DNA of 64,000 bases from Oceanobacillus profundus. GTDB lineage: Bacteria; Bacillota; Bacilli; Bacillales; Amphibacillaceae. Positions within the stretch are counted from its first letter, which is position 1. Every line of letters starts with the position of its first letter. The notes beneath the pieces are model-generated. The model did not search any database. It was not told where the DNA came from and saw only the letters and a list, made by a program, of their open reading frames with translations. Shown piece by piece: positions 39,943-49,802 of the stretch. Location: positions 62,001 to 126,000 of the forward strand of contig NZ_QWEH01000006.1 of assembly GCF_003515705.1 (NCBI RefSeq), written 5' to 3'. A program made the translations under genes and the position numbers.

Positions 39943-40566
39943 TTATACGGTCCACTTCTTGACCGGGTGTTTCTTTGAAATAACCACGGTAGGCGAATAA
40001 TTATAAGTAAGCTGCTGATCGATGTTGCTTAAAATCCCGGTTATTTTTTTTGCCATATCCATAACAACGGATAATCTCGTGTTTTGTAAAATAGAATGCT
40101 CCATAAATCCACTAATATTGACTACTCCTGTAATGTTCATATCTCCAATAGTAGGTAAAGCTTTATTTAAAGCCGCTCCTGGCTTTAAAGGGGCTTTTTC
40201 CGTAATGATATGACCAATCGAGGAATTCCTTCCGAGACAAGCATCTATTGCGATAATAAAAGGGTTGCGATGATTCTCTTTTACAATGGTAATCGCTTCT
40301 TGCATATTTACAGCATGCACAGGATCATGAACCGTCCCATAAACATGCAAATGCTTTGGTTTTGTTTCTTTAAGAAATGTACCGGTTAATGGACCAAGTG
40401 CATCTCCGGTCGATCGATCTGTTCCAATACATAAGATGATATATTCCCGCGGGGCATCTGGGAACCAGGATAGTATTTTTTCGCACATTAAATGGGAAAG
40501 CTCGGAATCCGTATAAGGCATACGGAAAGTCTCTATTGGCTGCTCAAATCGATTCTTTAAATACAT
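39943..40566 (-). CDS. yyaC: Sporulation protein YyaC (GPR-like putative protease)
   Basis: 207 residues of the YyaC/DUF1256 family, related in fold to the germination protease GPR and made during sporulation in B. subtilis. Seen: IGTDRSTGDALGPLTG, AIDACLGRNSSIGHI and GDMNITGVVNISGFME, the three most conserved blocks; acidic residues in the first two would correspond to the GPR active-site aspartates. GGAGG is seven bases before the ATG. It runs head-on to replication, in the same place as yyaC near spo0J in B. subtilis. Confidence 0.9.
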   Translation of the reverse strand: MYLKNRFEQPIETFRMPYTDSELSHLMCEKILSWFPDAPREYIILCIGTDRSTGDALGPLTGTFLKETKPKHLHVYGTVHDPVHAVNMQEAITIVKENHRNPFIIAIDACLGRNSSIGHIITEKAPLKPGAALNKALPTIGDMNITGVVNISGFMEHSILQNTRLSVVMDMAKKITGILSNIDQQLTYNYSPTVVISKKHPVKKWTV

Positions 40567-40657
40567 AGCTTATCCTCCACAAACATATTGGTATAGTATA
40601 CGGATTATTTTGCCGTTCTATACATACAAATGCCTTAAAATATTGGAGGAATAGTAG

Positions 40658-41680
40658 ATGATTTTTGCTGGGTTGAAATGGATGTTTCTAATCATTGGAA
40701 CGACAATTGGTGCTGGATATGCATCTGGGGCGGAGTTATGGCAGTTTTTTGGCCATGAAAGCAGTTTGGCGATTGTTTTGTTTAGTGTTTTCTTTTCGAT
40801 TTGCTGTATGGTGATTATGGAAATTAGCTATCGATTAAAATCATCGCATTATTTGCCTGTATTAGAGGAAATAGTTGGTGCTAGGTTAACGGGTGTATTT
40901 GATGTTATGATTTTATTATACTTATTTACAACAACGATTGTTATGATTGCTGGCAGTGGTGCAACTGGACAGGCGTTTAATTACTCCTATTGGTGGGGTA
41001 TAGGTATTATTGTAGTTGCACTCATGTTATTATTTTTAAAAGGCGTGAATGGGCTGCTGCAAGTGAATCAGTTTATTTTACCGATTATGCTTGTGGGCAT
41101 GCTTGCTATTCTGATTATGTTTACGGTTGATCAGGAATTAGCGCTATTTTCACACTGGCATGAACAACGAAATTGGATGGCTGCTTTTCCATTTACCGCC
41201 CTGAATATTCTTCCGCTTGTAGCCGTGCTTGGAGCAATTGGAAATAAAGTGCGGTCTAGAAATGAGATTATTTTTGCGTGCGTAGGCAGTGGCTTGATAT
41301 TAGGTGTAATTTCCTTTATTTATAATAATAGTCTAATTCAAATTGCAGAAGAGATTTTACTGTATGAGATTCCATTATTTGCGATATTAAAGCATTATCC
41401 GATGGAGATACTGGTATTTATGTCAGTTATGCTATGGTTTGCGATCTTTACGACAGCTGCTGCTGGTATGCTTGGAATCGCGACACGACTGCAGCAGTAT
41501 TTCCAAAAACCGTTATTCCTAATTGTAATGCTTACATTAATCATTATGATTCCCCTAACTACCTTTGGTTTCTCTACATTAATACGTGTGATTTATCCAC
41601 TATATGGGATTCTCAATTTGTATATATTGACAAGACTATTATTATATCCAATTTGGAAACGTATGGAGAAGGTTAGATAG
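40658..41680 (+). CDS. YkvI-like transporter family membrane protein
   Basis: 340 residues with about ten hydrophobic segments. The start GTTIGAGYASGAELWQFF is the unwound first helix typical of the LeuT-fold/APC superfamily, and the overall pattern matches B. subtilis YkvI. The substrate is unknown. A TTGGAGGAA ribosome site precedes the ATG. The downstream mechanosensitive-channel gene starts 19 bases after the stop, so the two are probably co-transcribed. Confidence 0.75.
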   Translation: MIFAGLKWMFLIIGTTIGAGYASGAELWQFFGHESSLAIVLFSVFFSICCMVIMEISYRLKSSHYLPVLEEIVGARLTGVFDVMILLYLFTTTIVMIAGSGATGQAFNYSYWWGIGIIVVALMLLFLKGVNGLLQVNQFILPIMLVGMLAILIMFTVDQELALFSHWHEQRNWMAAFPFTALNILPLVAVLGAIGNKVRSRNEIIFACVGSGLILGVISFIYNNSLIQIAEEILLYEIPLFAILKHYPMEILVFMSVMLWFAIFTTAAAGMLGIATRLQQYFQKPLFLIVMLTLIIMIPLTTFGFSTLIRVIYPLYGILNLYILTRLLLYPIWKRMEKVR

Positions 41681-41699
41681 AATGTTTGGAGGTTTTACT

Positions 41700-42599
41700 A
41701 TGGATGAAATTAACGATCAAGTAACAAATGTATGGGATTATATAACAGGTCCAGAACTATGGAGAATATTGTTGTCTTCAGCTTTACAGATTATCATCAT
41801 TATTTGTCTAGCATTGATTATCGTTAAGGTAACGAGAAAGCTGGTTGATAAGTTATTTGTCAATCGAACTACAGGTCCAATCCGTATTTCGGAACGACGA
41901 GAAAACACACTGAAAAAGCTAATTAAAAATGTGGTAGCATATGTAGTATACTTTATGGCCATCGTAATGATTTTAGGCGTGTTTGAGTTTGATATTGGTC
42001 CACTACTTGCCGGTGCTGGTGTCCTTGGTTTAGCAATTGGTTTCGGTGCACAGAACCTCGTGCGAGATATTATTTCAGGGTTCTTCATTATCTTTGAAGA
42101 TCAGTTTTCTGTCGGTGACTATGTAGCCGTTGCAGGTATAGAAGGCACGGTAGAAGAAATCGGCCTTCGTACAACGAAGGTACTGAGCTGGACAGGGGAG
42201 ATGAATATAATCCCGAACGGAAATTTAACACAGGTAACCAATTATTCGGTTCATAATGGATTATCGATTGTAGATATTAATATTCCATATGAAAGCGATG
42301 TGGCTGATGTTGAAAAGATTATTCAAGAGGTTGCTGTAACGTTACCGGAAAAGTATGATTTTCTAGTTGGAACACCAGAAATAATCGGGGTACAGAATTT
42401 AGACGTCTCCCATTTTGTAATTCGAGTTATTGCTGATACATTACCAGGTTTCCAATGGGCTGGTGAGCGAAATATTCGGAAGGAGCTCCAAGATAAATTA
42501 TATAAATCTGGTATTGAACTCCCATCACCACGTGTTGTTTTATACTCAAAGGAAGAGAGAGAAGACTTAAAACGTGAAAATAGAGGGCAGAGCCATTAA
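41700..42599 (+). CDS. Small-conductance mechanosensitive channel (MscS family)
   Basis: 299 residues. Seen: an N-terminal helix (about 25-43), a second (85-105), and the pore-lining TM3 with GAGVLGLAIGFGAQNLVRDIISG, followed by the beta domain EDQFSVGDYV and IGLRTTKV..WTGE..IIPNG, all diagnostic of MscS. Closest in layout to B. subtilis YkuT. It releases solutes on hypoosmotic shock. The start at 41700 is chosen for GGAGG seven bases upstream; the ATG at 41682 precedes that site. Confidence 0.93.
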   Translation: MDEINDQVTNVWDYITGPELWRILLSSALQIIIIICLALIIVKVTRKLVDKLFVNRTTGPIRISERRENTLKKLIKNVVAYVVYFMAIVMILGVFEFDIGPLLAGAGVLGLAIGFGAQNLVRDIISGFFIIFEDQFSVGDYVAVAGIEGTVEEIGLRTTKVLSWTGEMNIIPNGNLTQVTNYSVHNGLSIVDINIPYESDVADVEKIIQEVAVTLPEKYDFLVGTPEIIGVQNLDVSHFVIRVIADTLPGFQWAGERNIRKELQDKLYKSGIELPSPRVVLYSKEEREDLKRENRGQSH

Positions 42600-42637
42600 A
42601 ATTTGGATATAATGTATGTAAAAAAGGAGATCCAAAA

Positions 42638-42832
42638 ATGGAGAAAGAATTTAATTTGAATGATGTTGTAGAGATGAAAAAGCCCCATCCATGTGGAGAA
42701 AACCGTTGGAAAATTATTCGTATGGGAATGGACATCCGGATTAAATGCCTTGGCTGCGATCATAGTGTGATGATTCCGCGAAGGGAATTCGTTAAAAAGC
42801 TGAAAAGAGTACTGGAAAAAGCGGAGAGTTAG
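42638..42832 (+). CDS. DUF951 family small protein (YyzM-like)
   Basis: 64 residues. Seen: VVEMKKPHPCGENRWKIIRMGMDIRIKCLGCDHSVMIPR in pieces, with the PHPCG and CLGC cysteines, the hallmark of DUF951, a small possibly zinc- and nucleic-acid-binding family of unknown function located next to ychF in many Firmicutes. AAGGAGA precedes the ATG. It starts 38 bases after the MscS gene. Confidence 0.9.
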   Translation: MEKEFNLNDVVEMKKPHPCGENRWKIIRMGMDIRIKCLGCDHSVMIPRREFVKKLKRVLEKAES

Positions 42833-42969
42833 GGGTTTGATGGAGTAGGGATTGTATAACTAAAAATAGCTAATTTTTGAAATTAGTTAAAATTGACTAC
42901 ACACTACTAAAAATAGTATTATATTCTTATAAAGAGATACGAAAAACCAAAAGTAATAGGGTAAAAGTG

Positions 42970-43008
42970 CAAAAATAGGTATACTTAGTGTACCTATTTT
43001 TGTTTTTT
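42970..43008 (+). terminator. Terminator upstream of ychF
   Basis: CAAAAATAGGTA pairs with TACCTATTTTTG around TACTTAGTG, followed by TTTTTT. Confidence 0.8.
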
Positions 43009-43014
43009 ACTTAC

Positions 43015-43044
43015 TTGTCTTTTTAGTAGCCACTATTCTATAAT
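43015..43044 (+). promoter_or_regulatory. Probable sigma-A promoter of ychF
   Basis: -35 TTGTCT (43015-43020), an 18-base spacer, and -10 TATAAT (43039-43044), 51 bases before the ATG and just after the terminator. Confidence 0.6.
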
Positions 43045-43094
43045 TGGAGTACAAACGCGTTTTATGAATGGAATCCTTAAGGAGTGAAAGTTTA

Positions 43095-44195
43095 ATGTCT
43101 TTAACAGCAGGAATCGTAGGTCTTCCGAACGTGGGAAAGTCCACGCTTTTCAATGCAATCACACAAGCTGGAGCTGAAGCAGCGAACTACCCGTTTGCAA
43201 CGATCGATCCAAATGTGGGAATTGTAGAAGTACCTGACGAACGTTTAAATAAATTAACAGAATTAGTAAAACCGAAGAAAACTGTCCCAACTGCCTTTGA
43301 GTTTACGGATATTGCCGGGATTGTAAAAGGTGCGAGTAAAGGGGAAGGGTTAGGGAACCAGTTTCTCTCACACATTCGCCAGGTGGATGCAATTTGTCAA
43401 GTCGTCCGTTGCTTTGTTGATGAGAATATTACACACGTATCTGGAAAGGTAGATCCAATTGATGATATTGAAATCATCAATCTTGAATTAATTCTTGCTG
43501 ATTTAGAAACGGTAAATAAACGTTTCCAGCGTGTCGAGAAGCTGGCTAGACAGAAGGATAAGGAAGCTGTTATTGAGCATGACATCCTTGTAACCCTAAA
43601 AGAGGGTCTGGAAGCAGAAAGACCTGTAAGAGCATTGGAATTTACAGATGAACAATGGAAAATTGTAAAAGGGCTGCATTTGTTAACAAGCAAGCCAATC
43701 CTCTATGTAGCGAATGTAAGTGAAGATGAGGTTGCAGATCCAGATTCAAATGAAAATGTACAAAAGGTAAGAGATTATGCTGCAAACGAAAATGCAGAAG
43801 TAATTGTCATTTGTGCAAAAATTGAAGAGGAAATCTCCGAGCTTGACCAAGACGAAAAAGGTATGTTCCTTGAAGATTTAGGAATTGAAGAATCTGGTTT
43901 AGACAAGCTGATTAAAGCTTCTTATAGCTTATTAGGATTAGCAACTTACTTTACTGCTGGAGAGCAAGAAGTCCGAGCCTGGACATTCCGCAAAGGGATT
44001 AAGGCACCACAAGCAGCAGGTATTATTCATACAGACTTTGAAAGAGGTTTTATTCGTGCTGAAACAGTTTCCTATACAGACCTTGTGGAAGCTGGTTCGA
44101 TGGGACATGCACGAGAAAAAGGAAAGGTTCGATTAGAAGGAAAAGAATATATCGTTCAAGATGGCGATGTTATTCACTTCCGCTTTAATGTATAA
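43095..44195 (+). CDS. ychF: Redox-regulated ATPase YchF (OLA1 family)
   Basis: An Obg-related P-loop protein that prefers ATP and associates with the ribosome. 366 residues, the standard length. Seen: GLPNVGKST (9-17), DIAGIVKGASKGEGLGN (switch II), and the C-terminal TGS domain with TFRKGIKAPQAAGIIHTDFERGFIRAE in pieces. The G4 motif is NVSE instead of NKxD, which explains ATP preference. The ATG at 43095 follows AAGGAG; an ATG at 43068 lies upstream of it. It precedes rpsF as in B. subtilis. Confidence 0.97.
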   Translation: MSLTAGIVGLPNVGKSTLFNAITQAGAEAANYPFATIDPNVGIVEVPDERLNKLTELVKPKKTVPTAFEFTDIAGIVKGASKGEGLGNQFLSHIRQVDAICQVVRCFVDENITHVSGKVDPIDDIEIINLELILADLETVNKRFQRVEKLARQKDKEAVIEHDILVTLKEGLEAERPVRALEFTDEQWKIVKGLHLLTSKPILYVANVSEDEVADPDSNENVQKVRDYAANENAEVIVICAKIEEEISELDQDEKGMFLEDLGIEESGLDKLIKASYSLLGLATYFTAGEQEVRAWTFRKGIKAPQAAGIIHTDFERGFIRAETVSYTDLVEAGSMGHAREKGKVRLEGKEYIVQDGDVIHFRFNV

Positions 44196-44243
44196 GCAGG
44201 AATATAAAATTTAAAAACGTACAATTAGGTATCTCTCGAATAC

Positions 44244-44272
44244 TTGTCAAACGAAACAGGATTTGGTATAAT
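44244..44272 (+). promoter_or_regulatory. Sigma-A promoter of rpsF-ssb-rpsR
   Basis: -35 TTGTCA (44244-44249), a 17-base spacer, and a perfect -10 TATAAT (44267-44272). A leader of about 100 bases follows. Confidence 0.75.
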
Positions 44273-44308
44273 ACGTTATTGTGAGTAATTAGATTATGAT
44301 TATTCCTT

Positions 44309-44358
44309 GCTCCTATTATGTTGAACAACTGTTTTAAGATAGATAGGGGCCGCTAAGA
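44309..44358 (+). promoter_or_regulatory. Candidate S6:S18 autoregulatory leader of rpsF
   Basis: GCTCCTAT pairs with ATAGGGGC, and CCGCTAAGACC follows next to the AAAGGAGGTG ribosome site. Many bacteria control rpsF through an mRNA structure bound by the S6-S18 complex. The position and CCG motif fit, but I cannot verify the fold. Confidence 0.35.
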
Positions 44359-44377
44359 CCAAAAGGAGGTGTAACGG

Positions 44378-44665
44378 ATGAGAAAATACGAAATCATGTA
44401 CATCATCCGCCCAGACATTGAAGAGGATGCTCAAACAGCTTTAGTTGAGCGTTTCAACAAGATCTTAACAGATAATGGCGCGGAGATCGCAAAAGTGGAA
44501 GAAAAAGGCAAGAAACGTCTTGCTTATGAAATCCAAGACTACCGTGATGGATATTATGTTCTTATTAACTTCAGCAGTGGCGAAGAAGCTGTTAACGAGT
44601 TTGACCGTCTTGCTAAGTTCTCTGATGATATTATTCGTCATATTGCAATTCGAGATGAAAAATAA
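44378..44665 (+). CDS. rpsF: 30S ribosomal protein S6
   Basis: 95 residues. Seen: [16 protein letters not shown] at the start, [22 protein letters not shown] in the middle and [13 protein letters not shown] at the end, all canonical. S6 binds 16S rRNA as a heterodimer with S18, encoded two genes downstream. AAGGAGGTG precedes the ATG. First gene of the rpsF-ssb-rpsR operon. Confidence 0.97.
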   Translation: MRKYEIMYIIRPDIEEDAQTALVERFNKILTDNGAEIAKVEEKGKKRLAYEIQDYRDGYYVLINFSSGEEAVNEFDRLAKFSDDIIRHIAIRDEK

Positions 44666-44680
44666 TAAGGAGTGGTTCTG

Positions 44681-45193
44681 ATGTTAAATCGTGTCGTACT
44701 AGTAGGCAGGTTAACGAGGGATCCTGATTTACGTTATACACCAAATGGCGTGGCAGTAGCCAACTTTACGATTGCTGTTAATCGTCCCTTTTCTAACCAA
44801 CAAGGAAATAGAGAAGCAGATTTTATTAACTGTGTCGTTTGGCGTAGACCAGCAGAAAACCTGGCAAACTTCATGAAAAAAGGTAGTATGATCGGTGTAG
44901 ATGGTCGAGTTCAAACACGTTCATTTGAAGGACAAGATGGAAAAACCGTATATGTGACTGAAATTGTTGCAGATAGTGTACAATTTTTGGAATCAAAAGG
45001 TTCTTCTTCTGGCGGACAGGATTCGCAAGGTTACCAGCAAAATAGAAATCAGAACCAATTTCAAAATCAGAATCAATACCAACCGAATCAAAACCAAAAT
45101 CAGTTTCAACCAAATAATAACCAACCACAAGACGATCCATTTAAGAATAATGGAGAGCCTATCGATATATCAGACGATGATTTACCGTTTTAG
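44681..45193 (+). CDS. ssb: Single-stranded DNA-binding protein
   Basis: Coats single-stranded DNA in replication and recombination and recruits partners. 170 residues. Seen: an N-terminal OB fold ([22 protein letters not shown], then [17 protein letters not shown]), a long Asn/Gln-rich disordered linker (about 115-155), and the acidic partner-binding tip DDDLPF. The start at 44681 follows AAGGAG; the frame opens three codons earlier. In B. subtilis this operon is SOS-inducible; no LexA site was recognised here. Confidence 0.96.
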   Translation: MLNRVVLVGRLTRDPDLRYTPNGVAVANFTIAVNRPFSNQQGNREADFINCVVWRRPAENLANFMKKGSMIGVDGRVQTRSFEGQDGKTVYVTEIVADSVQFLESKGSSSGGQDSQGYQQNRNQNQFQNQNQYQPNQNQNQFQPNNNQPQDDPFKNNGEPIDISDDDLPF

Positions 45194-45228
45194 AACGGGT
45201 AAAGTGAATTTAAAAAGGAGGGGTATCA

Positions 45229-45459
45229 ATGGCAGCTCGTCGTGGACGCGCAAAGCGTCGTAAAGTGTGTTATTTCACAGCGAACGGAATCACACACATC
45301 GATTACAAAGATGTAGATTTGCTTAGACGTTTCATTTCTGAACGTGGAAAAATTCTTCCTCGTCGTGTAACTGGAACTTCTGCAAAATACCAACGTAAAC
45401 TTACAATTGCAATCAAACGTGCTCGTACAATGGCTTTATTACCATATGTAGCTGAGTAA
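45229..45459 (+). CDS. rpsR: 30S ribosomal protein S18
   Basis: 76 residues, highly basic. Seen: the [13 protein letters not shown] start, [20 protein letters not shown] and the conserved [19 protein letters not shown]. Only one cysteine (Cys14) remains, so it is not a zinc-binding variant. AAAAAGGAGGGG precedes the ATG. Last gene of the rpsF operon, with a terminator seven bases after its stop. Confidence 0.97.
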   Translation: MAARRGRAKRRKVCYFTANGITHIDYKDVDLLRRFISERGKILPRRVTGTSAKYQRKLTIAIKRARTMALLPYVAE

Positions 45460-45465
45460 ATAACC

Positions 45466-45512
45466 AAGAACCTCAAAACCTGGATGTAATTCCGATTTTG
45501 AGGTTCTTTTAT
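45466..45512. terminator. Bidirectional terminator after rpsR
   Basis: AAGAACCTCAAAA pairs with TTTTGAGGTTCTT around 17 bases, with a T-rich tail. It overlaps the 3' end of the converging minus-strand gene. Confidence 0.8.
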
Positions 45513-45991
45513 TTTCTTCTTTTTGGATAAATTGAAATCATCTTCAATAATAAACCAATCGAAAAAATAAATGTAAGCAATAGATAAGCATCACGAACTG
45601 GGATAATAAATGCGATGATAATGTATAAGATAAATGGGATTGTTGTTGTAAATGCAACCATTTTCCATAGGAGAGAGTAGCGCAGTTTACGCTGCATAAA
45701 ATGTGTAATCCCTCTTCCAATATAAGCCACAAATGATATCGCGATAAATACAAGAATTGTTAATGGCAAATAATAAAACATAAAAAAGTAAATCAACTTG
45801 AAAATTACATTTAAATCAGCTGCGAGTCCACTTGACGCTGTCAGCTGTTCGATTAATGAAGGAATTGATACGAGACCAAGTAGGATAAACATATAAATAA
45901 CAGCAATATCCATACCAACTCGATTAAGCTGAAACATTGCTTTTTTCTTTGGTAGTTTTATACTATTCAAAAAGACGTTCAAAAAGGTCAT
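45509..45991 (-). CDS. Polytopic membrane protein, DUF1189-like
   Basis: 160 residues with four to five hydrophobic segments (about 28-50, 65-92, 108-125, 130-150). The N terminus TFLNVFLNSIKLPKKKAMF resembles the opening of DUF1189 membrane proteins of Bacillaceae, but at this length it lacks part of a typical member. The function is unknown. Start: ATG at 45991 with AAGGGTGG five bases upstream; the GTG at 46000 overlaps it. It is head-on to replication and converges on rpsR. Confidence 0.55.
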   Translation of the reverse strand: MTFLNVFLNSIKLPKKKAMFQLNRVGMDIAVIYMFILLGLVSIPSLIEQLTASSGLAADLNVIFKLIYFFMFYYLPLTILVFIAISFVAYIGRGITHFMQRKLRYSLLWKMVAFTTTIPFILYIIIAFIIPVRDAYLLLTFIFSIGLLLKMISIYPKRRK

Positions 45992-46186
45992 GCTTTCCAC
46001 CCTTAACTATGTATGCTTAGGAAGTGAGTGCTATAAAATAAGCATGCCGTTTTTTATAGCAAATTCACCCTTCTATAATATTATAGTAGAAATTAGTGGG
46101 AAATGCGCCTATAGTGTTGAAGAAAGAATGACATTTGTAAATCGTATATAAATACTGCTAAGAATAGCTCGAAGGACGTTTTTTAT

Positions 46187-46200
46187 ATCTCCCGGGGAAT
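46187..46200. promoter_or_regulatory. Candidate Noc-binding site (NBS)
   Basis: ATCTCCCGGGGAAT matches the Noc consensus ATTTCCCGGGAAAT at 12 of 14 positions, keeping the CCCGGG core. It lies in a 300-bp divergent gap. Assignment is by consensus only. Confidence 0.45.
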
Positions 46201-46289
46201 AAATGCTTCGACATGATCAGACAACTATTTTGGTACGAATCATGTTATGATAGTAGAATAGTCAATCTAGATTAGATGAGGTGCAATAA

Positions 46290-47234
46290 ATGAATCAATC
46301 AAAAAAATTAACAGATGGAGCATTACTATTAGCTATATATATAGTGCTTCTGTTGATTACCATATTTGTTCCGATAGTAACGATATTCGGGATGTTTTTA
46401 TTACCAATACCTTTTATTCTATATGCAGCTAGGCATGGATTAAAGCCTTCATTTTTAATGTTTGTAGCCTCCTTGCTTATTACGGCACTTATTGCTACTA
46501 TTGCCTTCCTGCCGTTTACGGTTTTAGCTGGAATTGGAGGAATTGCAATTGGCGCTGCTATTCATAAAGAAGTATCCGCTTATGAAACATTGGCCAGGGG
46601 TACATTAGGTTTTATTATTGGCCTATTGTTTCTCTTTGCTTTTAGTCAAGTTGTCTTTTCAGTTAATTTGGTAAATGAGCTGAAAGTAATTATAACAGAT
46701 TCGATGGACATGAGTGCATCCATCATGGAGCAATTTGGTGCTAGTGGACAAACTGAACAGATGGAAGAGTTGCTTTTACAACAAGTCAACATGCTTATTG
46801 AATTATTGCCAGTGGGACTTGCATTAACTGCAATTGTATTAGCGTTTCTCAGCCAGTGGATTAGCTATAAATTTATCAACCGGCTGGAGAAGAAGCAACT
46901 TCGATTCCCGCCTTTCCGTAACTTAAGATTTCCGACATCTATACTGTGGATTTATTTCTTTGCATTATTCATTTCGTTTTTCGATTTGAATCCAGCGGGT
47001 ATATATTATACAGCTGTACATAATTTATTGGCATTAACAGGGCTTTTAATGGCATTACAAGGATTTTCATTTATCTTCCTTTATACGTACCATAAGAAAA
47101 TAACAAAAGCTGTGCCAATTTTTATTGTTGTGATTACGTTACTTTTTCCAACGTTTCTACTTTATTTCGTAAGAATCTTAGGTATAATTGATATAGGATT
47201 TAGGTTAAGGGAACGACTGACAAGCAAAAAATAA
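46290..47234 (+). CDS. yybS: YybS family membrane protein (DUF2232)
   Basis: 314 residues with about eight hydrophobic segments. It matches YybS, a predicted membrane protein of unknown function encoded next to gdpP in most Bacillaceae. Seen: KLTDGALLLAIYIVLLL at the N terminus, a loop with an acidic helix (VNELKVIITDSMDMS), and FDLNPAGIYYTAVHNLLAL in the second half. GATGAGGTG precedes the ATG. It starts the yybS-gdpP-rplI(-dnaC) cluster; gdpP follows after 31 bases. Confidence 0.88.
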   Translation: MNQSKKLTDGALLLAIYIVLLLITIFVPIVTIFGMFLLPIPFILYAARHGLKPSFLMFVASLLITALIATIAFLPFTVLAGIGGIAIGAAIHKEVSAYETLARGTLGFIIGLLFLFAFSQVVFSVNLVNELKVIITDSMDMSASIMEQFGASGQTEQMEELLLQQVNMLIELLPVGLALTAIVLAFLSQWISYKFINRLEKKQLRFPPFRNLRFPTSILWIYFFALFISFFDLNPAGIYYTAVHNLLALTGLLMALQGFSFIFLYTYHKKITKAVPIFIVVITLLFPTFLLYFVRILGIIDIGFRLRERLTSKK

Positions 47235-47265
47235 GGTTGCACCCGAGTAATAGGAGCTGAACGCA

Positions 47266-49242
47266 ATGCCGAATTTACAAAATAAGCCAATATTGAGCAG
47301 GCATGTATGGGTGATATATTTATTATCCTTCCTTCTGCTTGGTGTCGTTTGGTATTTCCAGTGGATACTGGGGTTCATTTTGACTGTTTTATTAGCCGCT
47401 TCCTTTTATTATAGTGTCAGGACGGAAAGAACACTTCTTAATGAGACAGAGAAATATATATCAACCATGTCACATCGGATCAAGAAGGTTGGAGAAGAAG
47501 CATTATTAGAGATGCCTTTAGGTATTATTTTGTATAATGAAGATTATCAGATAGAATGGGCAAATCCATACATGAATCAATTTAGTGATGAAGATGATTC
47601 GCTAATAGGTGAGTCGTTGAATAAGCTTTCGGAAGATATTATTCCGATGGTTAAGGAAAACAAAGAGAGCCTTTGGCTTGAATTGGATGGTTATAAATTT
47701 AACACCATCATAAAAAAAGAAGAACGTTTACTATACCTGCTTGATCGAACGGATCAGCAGCAGTTAAGAAAGCTATACCATAATGATCAAACCGTGCTTT
47801 CCATTATCTTCTTAGACAATTATGAAGAAATTACACAGAATATGGATGATACAGCTAAGAGCCAATTAAACTCAGAGGTAACAACCGTTTTGAATAATTG
47901 GTCGAATCGTTATGGCCTTTATTTAAAACGCACATCTCAAGAGCGATTTTTGGCTGTCGGAACGAAGGAAATTCTAGGGCAGCTGGAGAAAATTAAATTC
48001 GATATTTTGGATGAGGTTCGTGAAATGAACGGCGTTGAAAATAACCCTGTTACACTTAGTATCGGTGTTGGCGTCGGAAATATATCACTACCAGAGTTAG
48101 GTGAGCTTGCACAATCCAGCCTTGATCTTGCATTGGGACGTGGCGGGGACCAGGTTGCGATTAAAGAAGATCAAGGTAAAGTAAGGTTTTACGGTGGTAA
48201 AACCAATCCAATGGAGAAACGAACCCGTGTAAGGGCACGTGTTATCTCACATGCGTTAAAAGAGCTTGTGAAAGCAAGTGACAATGTCATTATTATGGGC
48301 CATAAATCACCAGATATGGATTCCCTTGGTGCAGCTATTGGTGTCTTGAATATCGCGAAAACAAACAATGTAGAAGGACATATTGTTTTCGATCCAGATG
48401 ATGTTGATACTGGTGTATATCGTCTAGTTGATGCGATCAAGGCGGATGAGGAATTATGGAAATATTTTATTGATCCGGATCGTGCGGAGGAGATTATTAC
48501 AAATCGTAGCTTGCTTGTTATCGTTGATACCAATAAACCATCAATGGTAGCCGATGAAAGCCTGCTTCATAAAACAGAATATCGAGTCGTAATCGATCAC
48601 CATCGGAGAGGCGAGGACTTTATTGATAATCCTACGTTAGTATATATGGAACCATATGCTTCTTCGACTGCAGAACTAGTGACGGAGTTATTGGAATATC
48701 AACCAAAAGGTACGAAGTTAAAAATGCTGGAAGCTACAGCATTGCTAGCAGGAATTATTGTCGACACGAAAAGCTTTACGTTACGTACTGGATCACGGAC
48801 GTTTGACGCAGCATCATACTTACGTTCGGTTGGAGCTGATACCGTTTTAGTACAACAATTCCTAAAAGAGGATTTAGACCTGTATATAATACGAAGTAAA
48901 ATTATTGAACGTGCAAAAATATTCCGCGATCATATTGCGATTGCTAAAGCTGAATCGGGAACATCCTATAGCCCTGTGATGATTGCTCAGGCAGCCGATA
49001 CCTTGTTAACGATGACCGGAATAAGTGCTTCTTTTGTGATTTCTGAAAGAGCAGATGGTAAAATTGGAATTAGTGCCAGGTCACTTGGAAAGGTAAATGT
49101 ACAAGTGATCATGGAAAAAATGAATGGTGGCGGGCATTTGACAAATGCGGCTACTCAAATAGAAGATACAACTATCGATGATTCAGAAGCATTCCTAATC
49201 GATATTTTAAACGAGTATTATGAAGGGAGAGAATCGGAATGA
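47266..49242 (+). CDS. gdpP: Cyclic-di-AMP phosphodiesterase GdpP
   Basis: Hydrolyses c-di-AMP to pApA and so tunes potassium, osmotic and wall homeostasis. 658 residues. Seen: two membrane helices (about 12-50), a PAS-like domain (85-165) that binds heme in relatives, a degenerate GGDEF domain (SIGVGVGN, no GGDEF motif), and the catalytic DHH/DHHA1 part with GHKSPDMDS (345-353), DTNKPS and DHH (444-446), ending with GGGH for nucleotide binding. AGGAGC precedes the ATG. The stop overlaps the rplI start by four bases (ATGA). Confidence 0.96.
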   Translation: MPNLQNKPILSRHVWVIYLLSFLLLGVVWYFQWILGFILTVLLAASFYYSVRTERTLLNETEKYISTMSHRIKKVGEEALLEMPLGIILYNEDYQIEWANPYMNQFSDEDDSLIGESLNKLSEDIIPMVKENKESLWLELDGYKFNTIIKKEERLLYLLDRTDQQQLRKLYHNDQTVLSIIFLDNYEEITQNMDDTAKSQLNSEVTTVLNNWSNRYGLYLKRTSQERFLAVGTKEILGQLEKIKFDILDEVREMNGVENNPVTLSIGVGVGNISLPELGELAQSSLDLALGRGGDQVAIKEDQGKVRFYGGKTNPMEKRTRVRARVISHALKELVKASDNVIIMGHKSPDMDSLGAAIGVLNIAKTNNVEGHIVFDPDDVDTGVYRLVDAIKADEELWKYFIDPDRAEEIITNRSLLVIVDTNKPSMVADESLLHKTEYRVVIDHHRRGEDFIDNPTLVYMEPYASSTAELVTELLEYQPKGTKLKMLEATALLAGIIVDTKSFTLRTGSRTFDAASYLRSVGADTVLVQQFLKEDLDLYIIRSKIIERAKIFRDHIAIAKAESGTSYSPVMIAQAADTLLTMTGISASFVISERADGKIGISARSLGKVNVQVIMEKMNGGGHLTNAATQIEDTTIDDSEAFLIDILNEYYEGRESE

Positions 49243-49685
49243 AAGTAATTTTTCTTAAAGATGTAAAGGGTAAAGCAAAAAAAGGTGAGGTAAAGAACGT
49301 ACCGGATGGCTATGCCCGAAACTATCTGTTAAAAAATAAATTGGCAGAGGAAGCAACCTCTGGAAATATGAAGGCCCTAGATGCAAAAAAACGTAAAAAT
49401 GCACAATTAGAACAACAGGAAAAAGAAGAAGCAATGAATCTTAAAGATTCATTGGCAGAACTAACCATTGAAATTAAGGCGAAATCGGGAGATAATGGAC
49501 GTCTATTCGGTTCCATTACAAGTAAGCAAATTGCCGAAGCATTACAGAAGCAACATGGACATAAATTGGATAAACGGAAAATTGAGCTTGACCAGCCAAT
49601 CCGTTCATTAGGGTACACAACAATTCCAGTAAAACTTCATCCAGAAGTTTCTGGTTCAGTTAAAGTTCACGTGAGCGAACAATAA
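49239..49685 (+). CDS. rplI: 50S ribosomal protein L9
   Basis: 148 residues. Seen: the N-terminal RNA-binding lobe [17 protein letters not shown] with [12 protein letters not shown], the long connecting helix (about 40-80), and the C-terminal lobe with [16 protein letters not shown]. It overlaps gdpP by ATGA, so it is translationally coupled. GGGAGAG lies in the end of gdpP. Confidence 0.97.
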   Translation: MKVIFLKDVKGKAKKGEVKNVPDGYARNYLLKNKLAEEATSGNMKALDAKKRKNAQLEQQEKEEAMNLKDSLAELTIEIKAKSGDNGRLFGSITSKQIAEALQKQHGHKLDKRKIELDQPIRSLGYTTIPVKLHPEVSGSVKVHVSEQ

Positions 49686-49802
49686 TAATAAATTGCAATA
49701 TGGATAATGAAAATGAAGGGAAATCGGCGACTGGGCCGATTTCTTCTGTATAAAGATAAAAAAGAGCTTGGTTTTACTTCTTAGAAAAGGGGGGAGCATC
49801 GA

